From the NCBI GenBank assembly GCA_958295785.1, contig OY282377.1:1998394-2062393 (forward strand): a stretch of DNA of 64,000 bases, in the 5' to 3' direction. This document shows, in pieces, positions 38,506 to 48,261 of this stretch (within the stretch, counting starts at the first letter, position 1; each line of letters starts with the position of its first letter). This DNA comes from an uncultured Latescibacterota bacterium (lineage in GTDB: Bacteria > Latescibacterota > UBA2968). The notes under the pieces are model-generated. The model did no database searches, was not told where the DNA came from, and saw nothing but the letters and a program-made list of their open reading frames with translations. The translations under genes and the position numbers were made by a program.

Positions 38506-41500
38506 ATGAATGTCGTGGATTCTTCTATGTCAAAAAACAAACAAAAACGCAGACCGCGCAAAAGGCGGCCGGGCCTGACATCGGCGGTGTGGTCCCTGTT
38601 GCCTGCGTGTATGCTACAAGACCGCGTGGCGATAGCGCGGGCCTTGCGGCAGATGCAGCGGCACAAGCGGCGCGATGCAGCGGCATTGCACAAACTCAAA
38701 GCGCGGGCCGAGCGGTCCGCGGCATTGCGAAACGCCCGGTGCGATAATCCACTGAACATCACCTATCCCGAAGCCCTGCCGATCGCGGCGCGCAAGGATG
38801 AGATCGTCGCGGCGATTCGCAAATATCCGGTGGTGATTGTGGCCGGCGAGACCGGTTCGGGCAAGACCACGCAGTTGCCCAAGATGTGTTTGGAAGCCGG
38901 GCGCGGGGTGGCGGCGAAAATCGCGTGTACCCAACCCCGGCGCGTGGCAGCAGTGTCCGTGTCGCGGCGCATTGCCGAAGAGTTGAATGTCGCTTGGGGC
39001 GCGGAGGTCGGGTGCAAAATTCGGTTCACAGACGAGACAACGCCCGACACGCGGATCAAGATGATGACGGATGGGATGTTGCTGTCCGAGATTCAGGGCG
39101 ATCCGAATTTGTACGAATACGATACGCTGATCATCGACGAAGCGCACGAGCGCAGTTTGAACATCGACTTTTTGCTCGGGTATTTGCGCTTGTTGCGAAA
39201 GCGCCGCCCCGAGTTGCGGGTGATCATCACCTCGGCCACGATTGACACCGAGGCGTTTTCAAAGGCGTTTGACAACGCGCCAATTATCGAAGTGTCTGGG
39301 CGCATGTATCCCGTGGAAGTGCAATACTGGTCTTTGGAAGACGGTCAAAGCGACGCGTACACGTACATCGACGCGGCGGTCGATGCGGTGGAGCGGGTGG
39401 TCGCGGCCGGGCCTGGCGACGTGCTGGTCTTTATGCCCACGGAAAAGGACATCCACGAAACGCGCAGGCGGTTGGAGGGGCGGCAATTTCGCTTTGCGGA
39501 AATACTGCCCTTGTTTGGGCGGTTGACCTCGGGCGACCAGCAAAAGGTGTTTCACAAGCAGCGGTATCGGCGCGTGGTGGTGGCGACAAATATCGCGGAA
39601 ACGTCCATCACCATTCCGGGCATCCGCTATGTGATCGACACGGGCCTGGCGCGCATCAGCCGGTACAATCCGCGCAATCAAACGCATCGGTTGCCGGTGG
39701 AGGCGATTTCCCAAAGCAGTGCGATGCAGCGCGCAGGGCGGTGCGGGCGCGTGCAAAACGGGGTGTGTCTGCGCCTGTACGACGAGCGGGATTTTCTATC
39801 GCGGCCCGAATACACGCAGGCCGAGATGCAACGGGCGGATTTGGCCGAGGTCATTTTGCGGATGATCGCCCTGCGCTTGGGCGATGTCGAAACCTTTCCC
39901 TTTATCGATCCCCCCCGCGCTCAGGCGATCCGCGGGGGATTTCAGGTGCTAAAAGCACTGGGCGCGATAGATGGCGACAAACGCCTGACGCCGCTCGGTC
40001 GAGACATGGCGCGGTTGCCCCTCGCGCCCAAAGTCTCGCGGATGATTTTGCAGGCGCGAAAAGAAGGCGCGCTGCGCGAAGTGCTCATCATCGCATCGGC
40101 GATCAGCATTCAAGACCCGCGCGTGCGCCCGCTCGGGCACGAGCAGGTCGCCGACCGCGAGCACCAGCGGTTTGTGGATGGCGCGTCGGATTTTGTGACC
40201 CTGCTGAATATCTGGCGCGCGTACCACGATACGTTTGAAAAATTGGGAACCCAAGGGCAGATGCGAAAGTTTTGCAAACGACATTTCTTGTCTTACAACC
40301 GCATGCGCGAATGGCGCGATATTTACACGCAAATTCGCCATACCCTGCGCGAGATGGGCGGGTTCCGCATGAACCGGGACAGCGCGAGATACGATGCCAT
40401 TCACCGCTCGGTGATCAGCGGCCTGTTGGACAATGTGGCGCGAAAAAAGGAAGGAAATTTGTATCGCGCCGCGCGCGGGCGCGATGTGATGGTGTTTCCC
40501 GGATCGGGCGTGTTTCAACGCAAAGACGCGGGAGGGGATCCGCGAAGGACACAGGGGGGGTACAACTATGACGCCTCGCCAGCAGTTCGCGGACGCGAAG
40601 GAGTACAAACGTCAGATCGGGCTGTGAACCGCGAGGCAGGTGCATTCCGCAACGCAGTGCCCCCGTGCCCGCCCGAAAAAAGAAGAGGCGAGAGGCAGGC
40701 GCTTGTGCCCGCCCATCCGCGGAGTACACCCGAGTGGATCGCGGCCGCAGAGGTGGTGGAAACATCGCGTTTGTTTGCGCGCACAGTGGCGGGCGTGCAG
40801 GCGTCATGGCTGGTGGAACTGGGCGCGCATTTGTGTCGGGCGTCTTACAAAGAGCCGTTTTACAGCGCGCGATCTGGCAGGGTGCTGGCAACCGAGACCC
40901 TGACGCTGCACGGCTTGCAGGTCGGGCAAAAGCGCGTGGGGTATGGGCGCGTCAATGCAAAAGCCGCGACAGAAATTTTTATCCGCGAGGCCCTGGTCAA
41001 TGACGAGGTGGCGTTGCCCTATCCGTTTGTGGCTCACAATCGGGCGTTGCGCGCGCGCGTGGAAACCTGGCAGATGCAGCAACGCGCAGTGCAATTTCTC
41101 GATTTGGACGAGGCCGCATATCGGTTTTACGCCGCACGATTGGAAAATGTATCTTCCCTAGGCGATTTGAACCGCGTCACCAAAAAAAAGGGCGCGGATT
41201 TTTTGACGATGCGCGAGGAGGACTTGGCGGGTGAACAGGTGAATTTTGATCCGGAGGCCTTTCCCGAGTTTTTGGAAGTGGATGGCGAAGCCGTGCCGCT
41301 TTCATACGCTTATCGGCCCGGGCACGACCGCGATGGCGTGACCCTCGAGTTGCCCTACAAACTGGTGCATTTTGTACGACCCGAAGTGCTGGACTGGCTG
41401 GTGCCGGGGTTGTTGCAAGAGAAAATTACGCATTTGTTGCGCGGGCTTCCCAAGCGCGTTCGCAAACGCTTTGTTCCCGTGCCGGACAAGGCGCGAGAAA

Positions 41501-42597
41501 TTGCCGCGGCGTTGCAGCCGACGCACGGCGCGTTTTTGGATTCGCTGGGCGCACATATTGCAGCCGCGTACGGCATCGAGATCGCCCAAAGCGATTGGAA
41601 TGTCGGCGATTTGCCCGAGCACTTGCAGATGCGCGTGGAAGTTCATAACGAGAATGAGCAGGCGCTTGTTGCCGCGCGGGATTTGCGCCTGTTGCGCGAG
41701 CAGTTGGACGCGCACGAAGAAGATGTGCAGTCCGATACGTGGATGCGGGCGGAAAAACAAGTGGCGCGGCGCGATGTGACCGGGGAAAGCCTGGGCGACT
41801 TGCCCGAGCGCATCGAAGTCATGCGCGGCGGCGGTTTGCCAGTATTTGGCTATGTGGGGCTAAAGCGAGACGGGGATCGCGTGGATGTGCGGTTGTTCAA
41901 GCGGCCAGACGAGGCCGAGCGCGAGACACAAGCGGGTTGGGCGCGCCTATGCGAGCGCGCCATGCGAGACGAGATGCGGGCGTTGAAACGGTCGCTGGGC
42001 GCGTTGAAGCACGAGGTGTTTGAGGGGGGGCGCGAAGCCTTGCGCGAGGGGGCTTATGCCAATGTGGTGGCCCATCTATTCACGCGAGAAGCGGCGTTTC
42101 CCATCACTCGCCAACGCTTTGAAGCGCGCGTTCAACGGGCGCGGTTGTATTTGCGACACATCGGGCCGCAACTGATCCACGCGATTGAATCGCTGTTTGA
42201 AACGCATCGGCAGATCCGCTTGTTGCCGAGCGCGTATCCCGAGATGGAAGCCGATCTCGCGCGTTTGATGCCCCCGAACTTTTTGCGCCACACGCCTTAT
42301 GATCAGGTGCTGCATTTGAGTCGGTTTTTGAAGGCGAGTCTGATTCGCGCCGAACGCGCGCGCATCGATCCGCTGAAGGATCGCCGAAAGGCCGAACAGG
42401 TTCTGCCCTTTTGCGATGCGGTGGCGGAATTGATGGATTCGGATTTGACGGGCGCGAAGCGCGAAGCAGTCGAAGAATTTCGCTGGATGGTCGAAGAATT
42501 TCGCGTCTCAGTCTTCGCCCAAGAACTCGGCACGGCCCAAAAAGTATCGCCCAAGCGATTGTGCGATAAATTGGAACAAGTGCGCGCGATGGCGTAA
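38506..42597 (+). CDS. hrpA: ATP-dependent RNA helicase HrpA with internal repeat insertion
   Basis: A 1363-residue DEAH-box helicase. Motif I GETGSGKTTQ (from G114), motif II DEAH (D211), motif III SATI, motif VI QRAGRCGR, then HA2/OB regions and the long DUF3418 C-terminal part typical of bacterial HrpA (FPGSG, ETSRLFAR, KLSY-like SYAYRPG). About 1300 residues is standard; the excess is explained by a 67-residue insertion at residues 674-740, between FPGSGVFQRK and TPEWIAAAEVVETSRLFAR, encoded by a repeat (40525-40725) that keeps the frame. ATG 38506 has AAGGAAG upstream. HrpA has been linked to rescue of stalled ribosomes on mRNA. Confidence 0.93.
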   Translation: MNVVDSSMSKNKQKRRPRKRRPGLTSAVWSLLPACMLQDRVAIARALRQMQRHKRRDAAALHKLKARAERSAALRNARCDNPLNITYPEALPIAARKDEIVAAIRKYPVVIVAGETGSGKTTQLPKMCLEAGRGVAAKIACTQPRRVAAVSVSRRIAEELNVAWGAEVGCKIRFTDETTPDTRIKMMTDGMLLSEIQGDPNLYEYDTLIIDEAHERSLNIDFLLGYLRLLRKRRPELRVIITSATIDTEAFSKAFDNAPIIEVSGRMYPVEVQYWSLEDGQSDAYTYIDAAVDAVERVVAAGPGDVLVFMPTEKDIHETRRRLEGRQFRFAEILPLFGRLTSGDQQKVFHKQRYRRVVVATNIAETSITIPGIRYVIDTGLARISRYNPRNQTHRLPVEAISQSSAMQRAGRCGRVQNGVCLRLYDERDFLSRPEYTQAEMQRADLAEVILRMIALRLGDVETFPFIDPPRAQAIRGGFQVLKALGAIDGDKRLTPLGRDMARLPLAPKVSRMILQARKEGALREVLIIASAISIQDPRVRPLGHEQVADREHQRFVDGASDFVTLLNIWRAYHDTFEKLGTQGQMRKFCKRHFLSYNRMREWRDIYTQIRHTLREMGGFRMNRDSARYDAIHRSVISGLLDNVARKKEGNLYRAARGRDVMVFPGSGVFQRKDAGGDPRRTQGGYNYDASPAVRGREGVQTSDRAVNREAGAFRNAVPPCPPEKRRGERQALVPAHPRSTPEWIAAAEVVETSRLFARTVAGVQASWLVELGAHLCRASYKEPFYSARSGRVLATETLTLHGLQVGQKRVGYGRVNAKAATEIFIREALVNDEVALPYPFVAHNRALRARVETWQMQQRAVQFLDLDEAAYRFYAARLENVSSLGDLNRVTKKKGADFLTMREEDLAGEQVNFDPEAFPEFLEVDGEAVPLSYAYRPGHDRDGVTLELPYKLVHFVRPEVLDWLVPGLLQEKITHLLRGLPKRVRKRFVPVPDKAREIAAALQPTHGAFLDSLGAHIAAAYGIEIAQSDWNVGDLPEHLQMRVEVHNENEQALVAARDLRLLREQLDAHEEDVQSDTWMRAEKQVARRDVTGESLGDLPERIEVMRGGGLPVFGYVGLKRDGDRVDVRLFKRPDEAERETQAGWARLCERAMRDEMRALKRSLGALKHEVFEGGREALREGAYANVVAHLFTREAAFPITRQRFEARVQRARLYLRHIGPQLIHAIESLFETHRQIRLLPSAYPEMEADLARLMPPNFLRHTPYDQVLHLSRFLKASLIRAERARIDPLKDRRKAEQVLPFCDAVAELMDSDLTGAKREAVEEFRWMVEEFRVSVFAQELGTAQKVSPKRLCDKLEQVRAMA
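40525..40725 (+). repeat. 201-bp repeat-bearing insertion inside hrpA
   Basis: Exactly 67 codons with no counterpart in other HrpA proteins I know. It contains GGGGTACAACT and a GTGCCCCCGTGCCCGCCCG palindrome arm, the two marks of the composite dispersed repeat found between genes elsewhere. No stop codon occurs in the helicase frame. Confidence 0.75.
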
Positions 42598-42608
42598 AGG
42601 AGGACAGA

Positions 42609-42840
42609 ATGAAATGGCGAGATGTCGTTTCTCGAGATCCAGATATTGTCAGCGGTGCATGGGGCTTTCGCGGCACGCGCGTTCCCGTGAAATTTTGATT
42701 GACTATTTGAAGTCGGGCGAATCTTTAGATCGATTTCTCGATGGTTTCCCCACGGTCAAACGCGAACAAGCCGAAGCATTTTTGGTCACTTCGCAATTTG
42801 ATAACGCGGAAAATGCGATGCCTATATTCATCCCTCTCGT
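42609..42840 (+). pseudogene. DUF433-family antitoxin gene with a frameshift
   Basis: After AAAGGAGG the ATG at 42609 opens MKWRDVVSRDPDIVSGAWGFRGTRVPVK, the start of DUF433 proteins, but hits TGA at 42696. The other frame continues the domain: ILIDYLKSGESLDRFLDGFPTVKREQAEAFL. One missing A in the run at 42690-42692 would join them. The 3' end runs into a palindromic repeat at 42854 with no proper stop, and the PIN-like toxin that often follows DUF433 is absent. Confidence 0.75.
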
Positions 42841-42853
42841 ATCTTGCATTTTC

Positions 42854-42941
42854 GGGCGGGCACGGAGGCGCCGCTCCTGCGTTTCTATCCTCGCATCTTC
42901 CATCTTGTCTCTTTGGGCGAGCACGGGGGCATCGCCCCTAC
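42854..42941 (+). repeat. Two short palindromic repeats in tandem (variant and standard)
   Basis: A GGGCGGGCACGGAGGCGCCG variant at 42854-42881 and a standard GGGCGAGCACGGGGGC copy at 42915-42941. Confidence 0.8.
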
Positions 42942-42990
42942 ATTTCTATCCTCCCATCGTACCTCTCGCGTCTCGTCGGAATTACTGCTT

Positions 42991-43974
42991 ATGTCCGTTC
43001 CAAAAACACGCACGCTTTGGGTTGTGACGCCCGTTGTCGATCTTTCCTGTATCACTTTGGGCTGGTTGCTTTTCTTTTTGGCGCCCTATTTGTATCCCAA
43101 ATACTTTGACACCATCCGCATTGTCTCTGTCACCTTCCTTTTCGCCACCCACCGCTACTTCACCTTTCTTCTCGTGTATTTGGATCGCGCCGAATTTAAT
43201 CGCGCCCGCCTCCTTTATACCCTGATCCCCATTCTCTGCTTTGTCTTTGTCGGACTTTGTTATTTTTTTCGCATTGACGAACCCGAGATGTTCGCCTTTT
43301 GGTACCTCTTTAACTACTTTCACTTTGTCCGTCAGAAATACGGCATTCTCCGCATCTACTCTGGCAAAGCCCAGTGGGGCCACAAACGCCTCGATGCGTG
43401 GACGATGTATCTGTGGGGACTGGCGGGCTTTTTTTATCTTTTCGGTTCTGAAGCCAATGTCAAAGTCATGCACTATCTCCGCGATCTGATCGATTTTACA
43501 CCCCCGCTTTTGATCGCCTACATGCTATATGGCGCGGCTATTCTGTTCACCATCGCTTGGCTCGTTTATGAATTTCGCAGTCCGCAGCGCGTCAGTTTTC
43601 CCAAACTGCTCTTCTTTATTTCCGTGGTCTTTCTCTACGGCATCGGCCCTACCCTGTCGGCTGGTGCCATTTACATTGCCACGAGTATCAATCACGCTTC
43701 CGAATACATCGCGCTGGTTGCCCTGACGATAAAAAACAAAGTCCGCACTTCGGCTCTTGACGCGCCGCTTCTCAACAAGGCCGCCAGCCATATTGTGTGC
43801 AATACCTTCCTTTTTACCGCTGTTATTTGCGGCATTCTGTACGGCCTTTACACCTGGTCGCTTTTTGCCTTCCTCTTTTTTGCTTATGGCACCTCATTTG
43901 CCCATTTTGTTTTGGATGGCCTGATCTGGAAACTCCGCCGCCCCAAAGTCGCCCGCGAAGTGGGCGCGATTTAG
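42991..43974 (+). CDS. Polytopic membrane protein of unknown function
   Basis: A 327-residue protein with about eight transmembrane helices (for example CITLGWLLFFLAPYL, LIPILCFVFVGLCYFF, LLIAYMLYGAAILFTIAWLVY, LFFISVVFLYGIGPTL, FLFTAVICGILYGLYTW). Conserved-looking polar marks within membrane regions are FATHRYFTF, YLFNYFHFVRQKYGI and INHASEYIAL, with several histidines that could bind metal or act catalytically. No family recognised. ATG 42991 follows GTCGGAATTACTGCTT, a weak ribosome site; the frame is open upstream through repeats, so the start is uncertain. Codon use is T-richer than its neighbours. Confidence 0.65.
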   Translation: MSVPKTRTLWVVTPVVDLSCITLGWLLFFLAPYLYPKYFDTIRIVSVTFLFATHRYFTFLLVYLDRAEFNRARLLYTLIPILCFVFVGLCYFFRIDEPEMFAFWYLFNYFHFVRQKYGILRIYSGKAQWGHKRLDAWTMYLWGLAGFFYLFGSEANVKVMHYLRDLIDFTPPLLIAYMLYGAAILFTIAWLVYEFRSPQRVSFPKLLFFISVVFLYGIGPTLSAGAIYIATSINHASEYIALVALTIKNKVRTSALDAPLLNKAASHIVCNTFLFTAVICGILYGLYTWSLFAFLFFAYGTSFAHFVLDGLIWKLRRPKVAREVGAI

Positions 43975-44060
43975 TGGCGGGTGGTCAGTCTGCCCCGCAC
44001 ATCCACCCCCAAGTGAAGTGTAAGACGCGAGACGTAATCCCCAAAGACGAGAAACAGATC

Positions 44061-44171
44061 GCAGGGGCGGTGCTCCCGTGCCCGCCCGAATGTACGAATA
44101 GACGAACCCGGTTCAGCCACATCCAAAACCACTGCGTTCTGCGATGAACTGCTACGCAGTTGTACCCCATT
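44061..44171 (-). repeat. Composite dispersed repeat, reverse copy
   Basis: Reverse-oriented copy: palindrome arm GTGCTCCCGTGCCCGCCCG at the left and ACTGCTACGCAGTTGTACCC at the right. It lies in the 383-base gap 43975-44357, which otherwise has only the promoter at 44230. Confidence 0.7.
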
Positions 44172-44229
44172 CCATTGTCTTGCATTGTGACGCCCGCGAC
44201 AATTCTATCCAAACCCTCACTTTTAAGGC

Positions 44230-44258
44230 TTGATTTGCACTATAATTTGAAATATATT
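44230..44258 (+). promoter_or_regulatory. Promoter of the DUF1552-DUF1592 operon
   Basis: TTGATT (44230-44235), 17-base spacer, TATATT (44253-44258), about 100 bases before the ATG; a second -10-like TATAAT at 44241 overlaps it. Confidence 0.5.
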
Positions 44259-44357
44259 TTTTATCCCGATGTTACGTACAGATTAGCACCTGCGTTGCTC
44301 GTCTAAAGCGTTTGGTCTTGCATCATCGTTGTTGCTTTTCACCAAAAGGAGTTGGTT

Positions 44358-45635
44358 ATGAAATCCCTGAATCGACGTGCGTTTCTTCAAGGTGCTGGTG
44401 TTTGTTTGGCCTTGCCGTTTTTAGACGCGATGCTGCCCGTGGGGCAGGCTGCGAGCAAAGCGTTTGCCGTTGCACGCGCACGGGCGACCAAGCGGTTGGT
44501 GTGCATTGGCAATCCGTTTGGAATGATTCCCGAGCGGTTTTTCCCCACAAAATCCGGTGCGGATTACGCGCTCCCGCCACTCTTGAAACCGCTGGAAGCG
44601 CATCGGCGAGATTTTACGATTTTTTCCAATTTGGACCACGGCGTGACGGGCGGGCATCGCACCGCGCACACGTTTTTGAGCGGTATCCGCATCAAAGACG
44701 CCGCGATGATGCCCGAAGGCAATATCACCATCGATCAAAAGGCCGCGGAATACGTGGGGGTCAACACGCGGTTCCCCTCGCTCAACGTGAGCATCAATGG
44801 CAACTGCGAAATGTGCTGGACGCGCACGGGCGTGCGGGTGCCGCCGATCAACAATCCGCGCAAAGTGTTTCAGGCGTTGTTTGTCGATACGAATGCCAAA
44901 GAAAAGGAACGGCGGGCAATCGCACTCGATCAGCACGGCAGCATTTTGGACGCGGTGATGGGCGAGGCGCGTGCATTTGAGCGTAAACTGGGGCTGCAAG
45001 ATCGCCAAAAGTTAGACGAATATCTGACCTCGGTGCGCTCGGTCGAGAAGAAGTTGGGCATGTCCAAGGCGTGGCTGGACAAACCCAAGCCCGCAGTGGA
45101 TATGGAAATGCCGAAAAACGGCCCCTTTGTCGAGACCCTGCCGTTGATGTACGATCTCATCGCGCTGGCGCTTCAAACCGATTCGACTCGGGTTGCGGCT
45201 CTGGAAATCGGGCCGGGAATCAAGACCACTGATTTGGGGTTGAATACGAATTATCACAAGTATTCCCACCACGGCAAATTGCCCGAACTGATGGAAGGCT
45301 TGACGATTATTGAAAAATATCAGATGAAACACCTAAGCCTGTTTTTTGACAAGCTCAAGGCCACTGAAGATCCGATGGGCGGGACATTGTTCGACCACAC
45401 GATGATCATATCGGGCAGTGGCATGGGCAATGGCAGTTCGCATTCCAACAAAAATTTGCCCGTTTTGCTCGCGGGCGGCGGGTTTGAGCACGGGCAACAC
45501 ATGGCGTTTCCAGACGCAAAGGCCAAGCGCGTTCCCCTGTGCAATTTGTACGTGTCGCTGTTGCAGAATTTTGGCCTGGAAATCGATCAATTCGGCCAAA
45601 GCACGGGCACGCTAAAGGGATTGGATTCAAAATGA
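44358..45635 (+). CDS. DUF1552 family protein, Tat-exported
   Basis: A 425-residue protein. N-terminal twin-arginine signal NRRAFLQGAGVCLALPFLDAML. The body has DUF1552 marks: RLVCIGNPFGMIPERFFP, FTIFSNLDHGVTGGHRTAHTFLSG, IALALQTDSTRVAALEIGPG and the C-terminal TMIISGSGMGNGSSHSNKNLPVLLAGGG. ATG 44358 follows AAAAGGAG. DUF1552 proteins are found mainly in Planctomycetes and Verrucomicrobia beside DUF1592-type cytochrome proteins; here the stop overlaps the next start (ATGA). Function unknown; an alkaline-phosphatase-like fold has been suggested for related families. Confidence 0.9.
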   Translation: MKSLNRRAFLQGAGVCLALPFLDAMLPVGQAASKAFAVARARATKRLVCIGNPFGMIPERFFPTKSGADYALPPLLKPLEAHRRDFTIFSNLDHGVTGGHRTAHTFLSGIRIKDAAMMPEGNITIDQKAAEYVGVNTRFPSLNVSINGNCEMCWTRTGVRVPPINNPRKVFQALFVDTNAKEKERRAIALDQHGSILDAVMGEARAFERKLGLQDRQKLDEYLTSVRSVEKKLGMSKAWLDKPKPAVDMEMPKNGPFVETLPLMYDLIALALQTDSTRVAALEIGPGIKTTDLGLNTNYHKYSHHGKLPELMEGLTIIEKYQMKHLSLFFDKLKATEDPMGGTLFDHTMIISGSGMGNGSSHSNKNLPVLLAGGGFEHGQHMAFPDAKAKRVPLCNLYVSLLQNFGLEIDQFGQSTGTLKGLDSK

Positions 45636-48211
45636 AAAGATCAGTGCAAAGTGTAGCGGGGCGCGTGGTTAGCGTCCCACTCCATCACCCATCCAAAGGC
45701 GCGAGACGAGATGTAGAACGCGAGACCGTAGGGGCGGGGCAAATGGCCCTCTCGGGCGCGGTTTTGATGCTGTTCGTCCTTTTGTCTGCGGCGACTGTGT
45801 GGGCAGAGGGCGATTCGAATTACAAAAATGTCGTGCGTCCGTTTTTGGCGCAGCGGTGTTTTAAGTGTCACGGCGCAGAGCTTCAAAAGGCGGATCAGCA
45901 GTTTGATACCCTGACGCTGAATTTGCAGGACGAAGATGTGTTGCTGACGTGGCAAAATATCGTGGATATGCTCAACCTGGGATTGATGCCGCCTTATGAA
46001 GAGCCGCAGCCCGCGTTGGATGAGGTGAAGCCCGTCGTCAATTGGATTACGAGCGCGCTCAAAGCGCATTACGAGCGCGAGGAAAGCACGGGCGGGCAAA
46101 CGGTGTTGAGACGCTTAAACCGCAAGGAATATCGCAACACAGTGCGGGATTTGTTGCATCTGAATATGGCGATGTTCGACCCCACGGATGCGTTTCCGCA
46201 AGACGACGAAGAACACGGCTTTGACAATATCGGCAAGACGCTCGTGATGTCGGATTTTTTGGTCGAAAAATATCTCGACGCCGCCGATCAAATTGTGAAT
46301 CGCGCCGTGTTGCCCGGTCCGCGCCCCGAGGTGAAAACGCACACCTTTCAGTCGCCGATCATGCGGTCGGGCGGCGGGTTTTTGGCGCCGGCGAGTCGCC
46401 GCTTAAAACAGGGATACGACGAGTTGTTCCGCCGTCCCGATGATCGGTGGGGGTATATGTCTATCGGCGATTTCCGCAAGGGCGCGCCGCATTCGGGGAT
46501 GTATCGGATGCGCGTGCGCGCGTCGGCGCACAACCAGCACCACCCCTACGACAATGGCGCGCAAACAGATGAGGATGAACCACTGCGGATGGGCATCGTG
46601 GCCGCGTCTGGGCGGTATGGCGATTTGCGACAGCGCAATACGTCCGATGTGACGTTGGCGGAATTTGATATGATCGCCGATGGCGAACCGCGCGATTACG
46701 CATGCGAACTTTGGCTGGACGAGTCTTACGTGCCGCGCATCACCTATCCAAACGGGCCGCTCAATCTTTTTTGGGGGAATATTTTGAGGCGTTATCACCC
46801 CGATCTCTACGACAAAACGGACAGGCGCAAGTTGGCGGCAAAGGAGGATCTGGCCCTCGTTTTTCGGCAAACAGAGGTCGCGGTGAAAAATTATTTGGGG
46901 CCGTCGATCCGCGTGTACGAAATCGAGATCGAAGGCCCGTTTTACGCGCAGTGGCCGCCGCGTTCCCACACGAGCATTTTTGGCACGCGCAATCCCGACA
47001 AGGTCAAGCCCTACGATGTCCTGACGCGCTTTGCAACGCGCGCGTACCGCCGCCCGGTCAAGTCCAGCGAGATCGCGCATATCCTCGATTTGGTCAAACA
47101 GCGCGAACGGGCCGGTACACCGCGCGCTCAGGCGATTGTGATGGGCATGAAAGCCATTTTGTGTTCGCCCAATTTTCTGTATTTGTACGAAAATGAGGGG
47201 GCCTTAGACGATTACGCGCTCGCGTCCAAGTTGTCGTATTTTCTCTGGTCGTCAATGCCCGATGATGAGTTGTTCGCGCTGGCGCGGAAAAAGCGGTTGC
47301 ACAAACCCGACGTGTTAAGGGCGCAAATTGATCGCATGTTGCAAGACCCCAAGGCGCGGGCATTTGTCGAGAATTTTACGGAACGCTGGTTGGCCCTGTA
47401 CAAGATCGGGGAAATGCCGCCGGATCCGCGCAATTTCCGGTTGTATTATCAGGCGCGTTTGGAAAAGGCGATCAAAGGGGAGACGCACGAATTTTTTCAG
47501 CACATTCTCGACGAGAATATGAGCATCGCGCATTTCATCGACTCGGACTTTACCTTTGTCAACCGCGACCTCGGTTTGTTATATCGGTTAGAGGGCGTGA
47601 AAGGCCGGGAATTTCGCAAGGTGAAACTGAATGATCCCAAGCGCGGCGGCTTGTTGGGACAGGCCAGCGTGTTGACGGCGACCTCCAATGGAATTGAGAC
47701 GTCGCCCGTGGTGCGCGGGGTATGGATTTTGGAGAATATATTGGGCACGCCACCCGCGCCGCCACCGCCCGATGTGGAACCGCTCGAACCGGATATTCGG
47801 GGTTCTAAGACGATCCGCGAGCAGTTGGCAAACCACCGCAAAATCGCCACCTGTAACGAATGCCATCGGCATATCGACCCCTTGGGTTTCGCGCTGGAAA
47901 ATTACAATCCAATCGGGATGTGGCGATACAATTACGGACGAAATAAGCCGAAAGTGGATGCATCTGATGTCATGGCAGATGGCAGCAAATTCGATGGCAT
48001 TGTGAGCTTTAAGAAAATTCTGATGGATAAAAAGGATCAATTTGCCCAATGCCTCACCGAAAAGATGCTGATTTATGCGACCGGACGCACAATGGAAGCG
48101 ACAGACCGCCCCGAGGTGGAGCGCATTGTGAACGAGTTGAAAGATCGGGGCTATGGCCTCAAAGACTTGGTGATGCTGGTGGCGACGAGTGAACCGTTTT
48201 TGACGAAATAG
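45632..48211 (+). CDS. DUF1592/DUF1588-type exported cytochrome c protein
   Basis: An 859-residue periplasmic protein of planctomycete type. Heme sites: C76-F-K-C-H in VRPFLAQRCFKCHGAE near the start and C741-N-E-C-H near the end. Between them are the known modules: VLRRLNRKEYRNTVRDLL (DUF1587), FATRAYRRPVKSSEI (DUF1595), KLSYFLWSSMPDDELFALA (DUF1592), RGGLLGQASVLTATSNGIETSPVVRGVW (DUF1588) and LTEKMLIYATGR (DUF1585). The export signal is LSGAVLMLFVLLSAATVWA, at residues 39-58, so the first 37 residues may be untranslated; an ATG at 45743 would give a standard signal peptide, but the ATGA overlap at 45632 favours coupling. Confidence 0.88.
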   Translation: MKRSVQSVAGRVVSVPLHHPSKGARRDVERETVGAGQMALSGAVLMLFVLLSAATVWAEGDSNYKNVVRPFLAQRCFKCHGAELQKADQQFDTLTLNLQDEDVLLTWQNIVDMLNLGLMPPYEEPQPALDEVKPVVNWITSALKAHYEREESTGGQTVLRRLNRKEYRNTVRDLLHLNMAMFDPTDAFPQDDEEHGFDNIGKTLVMSDFLVEKYLDAADQIVNRAVLPGPRPEVKTHTFQSPIMRSGGGFLAPASRRLKQGYDELFRRPDDRWGYMSIGDFRKGAPHSGMYRMRVRASAHNQHHPYDNGAQTDEDEPLRMGIVAASGRYGDLRQRNTSDVTLAEFDMIADGEPRDYACELWLDESYVPRITYPNGPLNLFWGNILRRYHPDLYDKTDRRKLAAKEDLALVFRQTEVAVKNYLGPSIRVYEIEIEGPFYAQWPPRSHTSIFGTRNPDKVKPYDVLTRFATRAYRRPVKSSEIAHILDLVKQRERAGTPRAQAIVMGMKAILCSPNFLYLYENEGALDDYALASKLSYFLWSSMPDDELFALARKKRLHKPDVLRAQIDRMLQDPKARAFVENFTERWLALYKIGEMPPDPRNFRLYYQARLEKAIKGETHEFFQHILDENMSIAHFIDSDFTFVNRDLGLLYRLEGVKGREFRKVKLNDPKRGGLLGQASVLTATSNGIETSPVVRGVWILENILGTPPAPPPPDVEPLEPDIRGSKTIREQLANHRKIATCNECHRHIDPLGFALENYNPIGMWRYNYGRNKPKVDASDVMADGSKFDGIVSFKKILMDKKDQFAQCLTEKMLIYATGRTMEATDRPEVERIVNELKDRGYGLKDLVMLVATSEPFLTK

Positions 48212-48261
48212 CCGCGGGTGTGCAACAGCAGACAGCAGCGTCAACTTCAGGGAGAGGGATT

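Noticed and set aside
44312-44980. Alternative frame overlapping the DUF1552 gene
   Set aside because: Shifted reading of the Tat signal and DUF1552 domain with Arg/Gly-rich composition and no ribosome site of its own.
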